Below are positions 1 to 5,324 of a DNA stretch of 6,970 bases, piece after piece. A program made the translations under genes and the position numbers. Each line of letters opens with the position of its first letter. Position 1 is the stretch's first letter. This stretch comes from JBDSTZ01 sp039927975 (GTDB lineage Bacteria > Pseudomonadota > Gammaproteobacteria > Burkholderiales > Burkholderiaceae_D): the NCBI GenBank assembly GCA_039927975.1, contig JBDSTZ010000420.1:1-6970 (forward strand), in the 5' to 3' direction. A model generated the notes under the pieces. It did no database searches. It was not told the origin of the DNA and was given only the letters and a program-made list of their open reading frames with translations.

Positions 1-375
1 CGCCTGGCCGCCAGCATCAAACCCGGCGAGCGCGCACTGGTGCTCGGCACCGGTGAATTCATGCATCCTTCCTACCTGCTGGCCGCTGCGCTCGAACAGG
101 CCGGCATCGCGGTGAAAGTGCAATCGACCACCCGTTCGCCGATCCTCACCTGGGGCGCGGTGGGCAGCGCGCTGCGCTTTGCCGACAACTATGGTGAAGG
201 CGTCACAAACTACCTGTATAACGTCAGCCGTGACCAGTATGAGCACGTGTTCATCTGCCACGAAACGGCGCCCGGCGACGCCCTGTACGACCTTGCGGCC
301 GCGCTCGACGCGCGCCTGTTCCACTTTAAAAGCGAGACCGACGTTGAAGAAGTATCCCAAATTCCTGTTCGCTGA
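1..375 (+). CDS. Phosphoribosyltransferase with TRSP domain, C-terminal part (5' truncated by window)
   Basis: The frame is open from the first base and gives 124 residues before TGA at 373-375. The first visible residues, with the motif LVLGTGEFMHPSYLLA (13-28), lead into QSTTRSPIL (41-49), which contains the Thr-Arg-Ser-Pro signature that names the TRSP domain. DNYGEGVTNYLYNV (62-75) and VFICHETAPGDAL follow. In the known family, TRSP is fused behind an orotate-PRTase-like catalytic domain; that domain and its PRPP loop would lie upstream of base 1, so catalysis cannot be checked here. The gene overlaps the next one by about 32 bp, which indicates operon organisation and probable translational coupling. 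Predicted role (inference from the family): ribosyl transfer in the Ter-linked pathway for a nucleoside-like metabolite. The GTG at 40 is internal and is not taken as a start. Confidence 0.85.
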   Translation, partial: RLAASIKPGERALVLGTGEFMHPSYLLAAALEQAGIAVKVQSTTRSPILTWGAVGSALRFADNYGEGVTNYLYNVSRDQYEHVFICHETAPGDALYDLAAALDARLFHFKSETDVEEVSQIPVR

Positions 376-1105
376 CCTCGACGACACCTTGTTTCAGTCA
401 CGCGAAAAGTGCGACCCGAACGCCGCGCTCAAGCCGGCCGCGTATCTGAAAGACGGCGCGGCGATTTCGTTCACCACCGCCGCCCAGCGCGCCTTTTTCG
501 AGTTCGCGCAGGACGGCATGACCGTCATTCCCGCCACCGCGCGCAACCTGAACGCCTTTTCGCGCGTCGACCTGCCCTTCGACAGCTGGGCGGTGCTCGA
601 CTACGGCGGCATCGTGCTGCGCCCCGACCGCAGCGTCGACCAGACCTGGCTGGCGCGAATGCGTGGCGCCATGCAGGCCGCCCTGCCCGGCCTGCGCGAG
701 CTGGCCGGCCTGATCGACGACTACGCCGAGCGCACCGGCTTCAAAGGCCGCGCGCGCCTGATCGAAGACATGGACACGCCGTTCTACCTGGTCGTCAAGG
801 ACCCGGACAAAGTGGCCGCGCGCCTGGCGCCGATCGAGCATGACGTGGTGCAGCCGTGGATCGACGGCGGCCACGCCGACTACTTCATCCACCGCAATGG
901 CAACAACCTGGCGATCCTGCCGGTGGCGCTGAACAAGGCGCACGCGGTGGCTTACGTCAGCGAGCAGCTGCGCGCCGACCATGGCGACATCCTCACCTTC
1001 GGCATCGGCGACAGCCGTTCGGACGCGCGCTTCATGGCCGCCTGCGACTACGCCATCATCCCGCGCCGCAGCCAGCTGGCCGGCCTGGCGCTGGAGCCGC
1101 TATGA
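344..1105 (+). CDS. Cof-like HAD-superfamily phosphatase of the Ter-linked operon
   Basis: This 253-residue protein carries all four HAD motifs. Motif I is DLDDTLF (nucleophile D11, acid D13), motif II is the Thr in PATARN (T65), motif III is K198 in LNKAHA, and motif IV is GIGDSRSDARFM (221-231, with D223 and D227). The long insert between motifs II and III fits a C2B cap as in Cof and sucrose-phosphatase-like enzymes, so the substrate is probably a small phosphorylated sugar or nucleotide-like molecule. The start chosen is TTG at 344. It puts motif I about ten residues from the N-terminus, as in most family members, and no ATG or GTG lies nearby; the ATG at 179 would add 55 residues of low-plausibility sequence inside the upstream gene. 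No strong Shine-Dalgarno site precedes the TTG, so translation may depend on coupling. The stop TGA overlaps the next ATG (ATGA). The role of dephosphorylating a pathway intermediate is an inference from context. Confidence 0.87.
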   Translation: MKKYPKFLFADLDDTLFQSREKCDPNAALKPAAYLKDGAAISFTTAAQRAFFEFAQDGMTVIPATARNLNAFSRVDLPFDSWAVLDYGGIVLRPDRSVDQTWLARMRGAMQAALPGLRELAGLIDDYAERTGFKGRARLIEDMDTPFYLVVKDPDKVAARLAPIEHDVVQPWIDGGHADYFIHRNGNNLAILPVALNKAHAVAYVSEQLRADHGDILTFGIGDSRSDARFMAACDYAIIPRRSQLAGLALEPL

Positions 1106-2190
1106 GCTTCTCCGGCAGCTACCACCCGGCCGACGTGCGTTTCCTGCTCAAGCCATTGGCCATGGCCGACTTTGTCGACATCCCCGAAAAGGAGCGCCTG
1201 ATCGCCAGCGGCCAGCGCCACTACAGCGAGATGCTGTCGCCCGAATCGCTGCCGTCGGCGCGCTACCTGGCGCTGTTCGAGCAGGCCTGCGCCGACAATC
1301 TGGAGCGCATGGCGGCCGACTGCCTGGCGCTCGCCGCCATGATCGCCGAGCGCCGCCAAGGCCCCGTCACGCTGGTCTCGCTGGCGCGCGCCGGCACCCC
1401 GGTCGGCGTGATTCTCAAGCGCGTGCTGGCCGAATGCTTCGGCCGCGCCGCCAGCCATTATTCAGTGTCGATCATCCGCGACCGCGGCATCGACCAGGTG
1501 GCGCTCGACTTCATCCTCGCCGAAGGCCACGCGCCCGAATCGATCGTGTTCGTCGACGGCTGGACCGGCAAGGGCGTGATCGGGCGTGAACTGCGCAGCG
1601 CGGTCGACGCCTTCAACGCGCGCCGTGGCTGCGATATCGACACCGGCCTGTACGTGCTGTCCGACCTGGCCGGCAGCGCCGCCTGCGCCGCCTCGTGCGA
1701 CGACTACCTGATCCCGTCGAGCATTCTCAACGCCACCGTGTCGGGCCTGGTCAGCCGCTCGATCCTCAACGAGGCGATCGGGCCGACCGATTTCCACGGC
1801 TGCGTGTACTACCACCAGTTCGCCGAGCACGACCAGTCGCGCGCCTTTGCCGACGCGGTGGCGGCGCGCGCCATCGCGCAAGCCGCCCTGCCACGTCCGA
1901 CGCCGCGCGCGGTCGACCGCAAGGCCGCCGCCCGCGTCTCGCAAGACTTCATGCGGGCAGCGATGCGCGAACACGGCGTCAGCGACGCCAACCTGGTCAA
2001 GCCCGGCATCGGCGAAGCCACCCGCGTGCTGCTGCGGCGCAGCCCGCGCCTGCTGATCCTGCGCGACGCGCAGCATCCGGCGGTGGCCCACCTGCGCCAG
2101 CTGGCGCACGAAAAGCAGGTGGCCGTCGCACACGATCCCGGCTTGCCCTATCATGCAGTATCCCTGATAAGGAGTGGTTCAGATGCTTAA
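1102..2190 (+). CDS. StiP/PRTase-like protein with C-terminal PELOTA RNA-binding domain
   Basis: The 362-residue protein starts at ATG 1102 with GGAG at 1093-1096, five bases upstream, and overlaps the HAD stop by 4 bp. The N-terminal ~260 residues match the family databases call 'cysteine protease StiP'. Visible motifs are SLARAGTPVGVILKR (93-107), SIIRDRGID (123-131) and IVFVDGWTGKGVIGREL (148-164). The last resembles a type I phosphoribosyltransferase PRPP loop, with hydrophobic residues, an acidic residue and a TGKG turn, which agrees with the published reading of this family as a PRTase. A proline-rich spacer (about 264-269) precedes a PELOTA-type domain (about 295-358) with NLVKPGIGEATRVLLRR (297-313). 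PELOTA domains are related to RNA-binding domains such as those of Pelota and L7Ae. Inferred role: ribosyl transfer, with the PELOTA part contacting RNA or a nucleotide-like ligand. Protease activity cannot be excluded; Cys residues are present at 74, 112, 177, 195, 199 and 234. Confidence 0.87.
   Translation: MSFSGSYHPADVRFLLKPLAMADFVDIPEKERLIASGQRHYSEMLSPESLPSARYLALFEQACADNLERMAADCLALAAMIAERRQGPVTLVSLARAGTPVGVILKRVLAECFGRAASHYSVSIIRDRGIDQVALDFILAEGHAPESIVFVDGWTGKGVIGRELRSAVDAFNARRGCDIDTGLYVLSDLAGSAACAASCDDYLIPSSILNATVSGLVSRSILNEAIGPTDFHGCVYYHQFAEHDQSRAFADAVAARAIAQAALPRPTPRAVDRKAAARVSQDFMRAAMREHGVSDANLVKPGIGEATRVLLRRSPRLLILRDAQHPAVAHLRQLAHEKQVAVAHDPGLPYHAVSLIRSGSDA
2169..2174 (+). promoter_or_regulatory. 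Shine-Dalgarno site (AAGGAG) of the CitE-like gene
   Basis: A full AAGGAG lies 8 bases before ATG 2183 and inside the 3' end of the preceding gene. It decides the start: the in-frame GTG at 2174 overlaps this site and cannot be served by it. Confidence 0.8.
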
Positions 2191-3115
2191 AAGCATGGGC
2201 GCGTCCCTCTACATTCCCGCCACCCACAAGCACCTGCTGGAAGTGGCCAACGGCGAACGGATCGAACAGGCCCGCTCGCTGATCTTCTGCACGGAAGACG
2301 CGATCGCCGAGCGCGAACTCGACACTGCGCTGTTCAACCTGGGCACCGTGCTGGCGGCGATGCGGCGCGAGCGCACGGCCCAGCGCTTTGTCCGCGTGCG
2401 CAACGCCAGTGTGATGGCGCGCGTGCTGGCCATGCCGGGCGCCGACAAGTTGAGCGGCTTCGTCATCCCCAAGGCCACGCGCGACAACCTGCCGGCCTAC
2501 CTGGCGCTGGTGCGGGACACCAACCACCTGTTGATGCCCACGCTCGAAACCGCCGAGGTATTCGACGACGACGAAATGCAGCAGCTCCGGCGCTACCTCA
2601 ACACGCCGGCTGTGCGCAGCCGCATCCTCGCGCTGCGCATCGGCGGCAACGACCTGCTGGCCCTGCTCGGCCTGCGCCGGCCGCGCAACATGACCATCTA
2701 CCGCACCCCGCTCGGCCCCGTGATCGCGCGCCTGGTCACCACCTTCCGGCCGCACGGCTTCGTGCTGACCGCGCCGGTGTTCGAGCACCTCGACCTGTCC
2801 GATCTGCTCGACCAGGAAGTGGCCGAGGATCTGGCCTACGGCATGGTCGGCAAGACCGCGATCCACCCGAGCCAGATCAAGCCGATCGAGCAGCACTACA
2901 AGGTCAAGCCGCACGACCTCGACGCCGCCATCGCCATCCTCGACCAGGACAGCCCGGCCGTGTTCCGCATGCACCACTCGATGTGCGAGGTGGCGACCCA
3001 CCGCGCCTGGGCCGAACGCACCGTGATGCAGTCGACCCTGTTCGGCGCACACCAGCACGACGGCCCGCCGCGCAAGGTGGTCTCGCTGATCAAACCCTCG
3101 CGCCAGCAAGCCTGA
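2183..3115 (+). CDS. CitE-like lyase/aldolase (HpcH/HpaI citrate lyase beta-chain fold) of the Ter operon
   Basis: The 310-residue protein has the TIM-barrel CitE/HpcH pattern. It shows LIFCTEDAI (33-41), RFVRVRN (68-74) with the substrate-binding Arg, GFVIPKA (92-98) with the barrel Lys, LLMPTLETAEVF (116-127) with E122 as candidate Mg2+ ligand, RIGGNDLLALLG (152-163) with D157 as the second acidic ligand, and GMVGKTAIHPSQI (220-232), the typical C-terminal signature. Family enzymes cleave or form C-C bonds on acyl-CoA or keto-acid substrates. No citrate lyase alpha or acyl-carrier subunit is nearby, so a citrate lyase complex is unlikely, and the operon points to the Ter-associated CitE-like enzyme. 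The start is ATG 2183, set by AAGGAG at 2169-2174, with an 8-bp overlap with the upstream gene. Its substrate is unknown. Confidence 0.88.
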   Translation: MLKSMGASLYIPATHKHLLEVANGERIEQARSLIFCTEDAIAERELDTALFNLGTVLAAMRRERTAQRFVRVRNASVMARVLAMPGADKLSGFVIPKATRDNLPAYLALVRDTNHLLMPTLETAEVFDDDEMQQLRRYLNTPAVRSRILALRIGGNDLLALLGLRRPRNMTIYRTPLGPVIARLVTTFRPHGFVLTAPVFEHLDLSDLLDQEVAEDLAYGMVGKTAIHPSQIKPIEQHYKVKPHDLDAAIAILDQDSPAVFRMHHSMCEVATHRAWAERTVMQSTLFGAHQHDGPPRKVVSLIKPSRQQA

Positions 3116-3139
3116 GCCGCAGCCGCTTCCACACTATTG

Positions 3140-3145
3140 AAGGAG
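3140..3145 (+). promoter_or_regulatory. Shine-Dalgarno site (AAGGAG) of the TerA-like gene
   Basis: AAGGAG ends five bases before ATG 3151, in the 35-bp gap after the lyase gene. It is the strongest ribosome site in the operon together with that of the lyase gene, and suggests the TerA-like protein may be made in larger amounts than the upstream enzymes. Confidence 0.75.
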
Positions 3146-3150
3146 TCAAC

Positions 3151-4407
3151 ATGAATACATTCTCGCGCGGCCAAAAGGGCAAGCTGGCCGACCTCGGATG
3201 CGGCGCCAGCTTCACCGCAGAAGTGGCGATCGAGGCGCCCGGTTTCGCCGTCGACGTCTCGTGCTTCGGTCTCGACACCGCCGACAAGCTGTCCGACGAA
3301 CGCTTCATGGTGTTCTACAACCAGCTCGAGAGCCCGGCCGGCGCCATCAGACTCGATCTGGCGTCCGGCAAGGCGCGCTTCGCCGTCAATCTCGACGCAC
3401 TGCCGCCCACCATCGACAAGCTGGTCTTCACCGCCGCCATCGACGGCGCCGCCACCATGCGCGCGATCGGCGCCGGCGCTTTCACGATCGCCGATGCGCT
3501 GCGCTTCCCGTTTTCGGGCGCCGACTTCCAGGACGAGAAGGCAGTGATCGTCGCCGAGCTCTATCGCAAGGACGGGGTCTGGCGCGTTGGCGCTGTCGGC
3601 CAAGGCTTCAACGGCGGCTTGTCGGCCTTGCTGGCGCACTTCGGCGGCAGCGAAGCGAAGCCGGCGCCCGCGCCTTCATCAGCACCATCACCTTCACCAT
3701 CGCCAGCACCCGCGCCAAACAAGGTGTCCCTGTCGAAGGTCACGCTGGAAAAGCGCGGCGACAAGGTCTCGCTCGACAAGCGCGGCAGCAAGAGCTTTGG
3801 CCGCATGCACGTGAACCTGAACTGGAACCAGTCGGCCATGGCGCCCGACCAGCCGGCTCAGGGTGCGCCGGCCAAGACCGGTTTTCTCGCGCGCCTGACC
3901 GGCGTGGCCGCACCGTCGGGCAAGCCGGCCGGCATCGATCTCGACATCGGCTGCATGTTTGAAATGGCCGACGGCCGTCCGGGCCTGGTGCAAGCGCTCG
4001 GCAACGCTTGGGGCGACTACGAACGCCGCCCGTACATCAAGCTCGAAGGCGACGATCGCACCGGCGCGGTGACGGGTGGCGAGAACATCTACATCAACGG
4101 CGATCACTTCGACGAGATCAAGCGCGCCCTGATCTTCACCTTCATCTACCACGGCGCGCCCAATTGGGCGGCGACCGACGGCGTGGTCACCCTGACGATT
4201 CCGAACCAGACGCCGGTCGAGGTGCGCCTGAACCAGGGCGGCAACCAGCGCATGTGCGCCATCGCGATGATCGAAAATCGCGGCGGCGAAATGGTAGTCA
4301 CCAAGCTGGAGGAATACTTCTCGCAGCAGGGCGCAACCAGCGCGCACGAGCTGATGGACCGGCGCTTCGGCTTCGGTCTGAAGTGGAAGACCGGGACCAA
4401 GGACTAG
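3151..4407 (+). CDS. terA: TerA-like protein with two TerD-type regions (tellurium resistance/stress family)
   Basis: The 418-residue protein has an N-terminal TerD-type domain (about 22-165). It shows CFGLDTADKLSDERFMVFYN (38-57), the Asp-rich TerD core, then IDKLVFTAAID and VAELYRKDGVWRVGAVGQGF (134-153), a typical TerD ending. A Pro/Ala/Ser linker (171-189) follows. The second half matches TerA: KVSLSKVTLEK (191-201), GRMHVNLNWNQ (217-227), GIDLDIGCMFEMADG (261-275), GENIYINGDHFDEIKR (310-325) and FGFGLKWK (406-413). Plasmid-borne TerA has about 385 residues and the same arrangement; the longer linker explains much of the difference. TerD domains are known to bind Ca2+, and the acidic clusters at D42/D49 and D263/D265 fit such sites. 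There is no signal peptide, so the protein is cytoplasmic or peripheral. It follows the lyase gene by 35 bp as the last gene of the operon. Its precise function is unknown, and 'terA' is given by family resemblance. Confidence 0.85.
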   Translation: MNTFSRGQKGKLADLGCGASFTAEVAIEAPGFAVDVSCFGLDTADKLSDERFMVFYNQLESPAGAIRLDLASGKARFAVNLDALPPTIDKLVFTAAIDGAATMRAIGAGAFTIADALRFPFSGADFQDEKAVIVAELYRKDGVWRVGAVGQGFNGGLSALLAHFGGSEAKPAPAPSSAPSPSPSPAPAPNKVSLSKVTLEKRGDKVSLDKRGSKSFGRMHVNLNWNQSAMAPDQPAQGAPAKTGFLARLTGVAAPSGKPAGIDLDIGCMFEMADGRPGLVQALGNAWGDYERRPYIKLEGDDRTGAVTGGENIYINGDHFDEIKRALIFTFIYHGAPNWAATDGVVTLTIPNQTPVEVRLNQGGNQRMCAIAMIENRGGEMVVTKLEEYFSQQGATSAHELMDRRFGFGLKWKTGTKD

Positions 4408-4427
4408 CGAATCGGCGGACGCAAAAA

Positions 4428-4446
4428 AGCCCGCACGCGGCGGGCT
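4428..4446. terminator. Shared stem-loop terminator between convergent genes
   Basis: A 7-bp perfect stem (AGCCCGC / GCGGGCT) encloses a 5-base loop (ACGCG). Six A residues at 4423-4428, the last within the stem, become a T6 run after the hairpin on the minus strand. This gives a canonical intrinsic terminator for the PEP-CTERM gene, whose stop is 22 bases before the stem. On the plus strand only TAGTTTGA follows, so termination of the Ter operon there is probably weaker. Confidence 0.8.
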
Positions 4447-4468
4447 AGTTTGACAGCGCGGCCTTGCT

Positions 4469-5107
4469 TTATGCGGCGCGGCGCAGACTGCGGCGGCGGG
4501 CCACGCCGACGCCGGCCAGACCGAGGCCCAGCAATGCCAGGCTGCCTGGTTCCGGCACGTTGTTAACGCCGACTTCCGAGACGTTCGACAGTGTGCCGCC
4601 GGTGGCCGTCATCGTCAGGCGCCACGCGCCGAAGTTTTCATTGCCGTCGTAGGCGGCGTAGGTACGGTCGGTGGAGTAGCCTTGCAGGGCGCTGTTTTCG
4701 GAATAGCTCAGCTGACCAATGGTGATCATGTAGGTGCCAGCCTCGTTGAACGTCCAGTCGATGGTCGAGTCGTAGGAGTGGACTGAACCGTCGGCGCCGG
4801 AGATGCTGGAATCGTCGTCGTCAGCTAACAGGGTCGTGCCGTTCAACAGCATCATGTAGTTGTCGAAACCGGTGATGAAGCCGTCGCCGTTCAGATCGAC
4901 GCCGGTCGATTCGCGCACCAGCGAGTCGAAAAACACATGGGTGCCGCCGGTAACCGTGAAAACCACGCGCGAAATCTTGAGGTCGTCGACCTGGCCATCG
5001 CTGTCGCCGTCGATGGTACGAATCTGGCCGTTGATGACAGCCGCGCTCGCGACGGAGGAGATGACCACGCCGGTCAGCAGGAACAAGGTACTGAGAAACT
5101 TTTTCAA
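4469..5107 (-). CDS. Secreted PEP-CTERM (exosortase) protein with calcium-loop motifs, DVUA0089-like
   Basis: The 212-residue protein begins with a Sec signal peptide (KKF, hydrophobic 5-18, cleavage likely near SVASA-AV, residue 22). It ends with a PEP-CTERM sorting signal: VPEPGSLALLGLGLAGVGVA (184-203), then RRRSLRR. Exosortase cleaves such signals in strains that make exopolysaccharide, and the proteins act at the cell surface or in the matrix. The middle holds DGDSDGQVDD (33-42), a degenerate calcium loop, and DLNGDGFITGFD (71-82), a complete EF-hand/dockerin-like loop. It also has an acidic run ADDDDS (95-100) and STIDWTFNEAGTYMITIGQL (114-133), which resembles the DVUA0089 domain of bacterial pre-peptidase-like beta folds. 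The start is TTG at 5107, where the signal peptide begins in the usual MKK style; AGGG lies six bases upstream and no ATG fits in frame. A sigma-54 promoter precedes it. The biological role is unknown, with floc or biofilm matrix the likeliest setting. Confidence 0.9.
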   Translation of the reverse strand: MKKFLSTLFLLTGVVISSVASAAVINGQIRTIDGDSDGQVDDLKISRVVFTVTGGTHVFFDSLVRESTGVDLNGDGFITGFDNYMMLLNGTTLLADDDDSSISGADGSVHSYDSTIDWTFNEAGTYMITIGQLSYSENSALQGYSTDRTYAAYDGNENFGAWRLTMTATGGTLSNVSEVGVNNVPEPGSLALLGLGLAGVGVARRRSLRRAA

Positions 5108-5146
5108 GATACACCCTAAGCAGAAATTGACAAGAACTTAAGGTTT

Positions 5147-5163
5147 AGCAATATGCATGCCAA
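5147..5163 (-). promoter_or_regulatory. Sigma-54 (-24/-12) promoter of the PEP-CTERM gene
   Basis: Read on the minus strand, the 17 bases are TTGGCATGCATATTGCT. The sigma-54 consensus is YTGGCACGNNNNTTGCW, so both TGGCA and TTGC(T) blocks match exactly. The invariant GG (5161-5160) and GC (5149-5148) are separated by the required 10 bases. The start of transcription would fall near 5136, giving a leader of about 28 bases that contains the AGGG ribosome site at 5117-5114. Control of PEP-CTERM genes by RpoN with the PrsK/PrsR two-component system is established in floc-forming betaproteobacteria, which supports the call. Confidence 0.78.
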
Positions 5164-5165
5164 CA

Positions 5166-5220
5166 GGAAATTTCCCTTTAATTTCAGGCGCTTTCCTCGC
5201 TCTTTAGGAAAACGCTTTCC
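5166..5220. repeat. Cluster of GGAAA/TTTCC inverted and direct repeats, candidate activator sites
   Basis: The stretch holds a perfect 10-bp palindrome GGAAATTTCC (5166-5175), two direct copies of CGCTTTCC (5189-5196 and 5213-5220, 24 bp apart), and an inverted arrangement GGAAA-ACGC-TTTCC (5207-5220). It lies just upstream of the sigma-54 promoter as read on the minus strand. Enhancer-binding regulators usually bind paired inverted repeats upstream of such promoters, though often somewhat farther away. The assignment as operator is an inference. Confidence 0.4.
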
Positions 5221-5324
5221 AAGAATGTAAGAAATTCCGACAGAAAACCTTGCATTCCTGCCGGCATGCCGAGGCACGCAAAAGCGACATCCCGGCCAGC
5301 CAAGGATGCCGCCAGCACAACGAT

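Noticed and set aside
179..343. ATG 179 as start of the HAD gene
   Set aside because: It would add 55 Thr/Ser/Arg-rich residues read out of frame through the TRSP gene, before a protein whose family normally begins just ahead of the DxDxT motif.
2174..2182. GTG 2174 as start of the CitE-like gene
   Set aside because: It overlaps the AAGGAG ribosome site, which is well placed for ATG 2183.
1997..3109. Long minus-strand open frame (370 codons) opposite the lyase gene
   Set aside because: It is antisense to two genes with clear family motifs, its translation is rich in Arg/His/Val/Gly without any recognisable domain, and such frames are common opposite high-GC genes.
5262..5271. Palindrome CGGCATGCCG as terminator of the MSOX-like gene
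   Set aside because: With a minimal CATG loop only three base pairs remain, the flanks do not pair well, and no T-run follows at a suitable distance on the minus strand.
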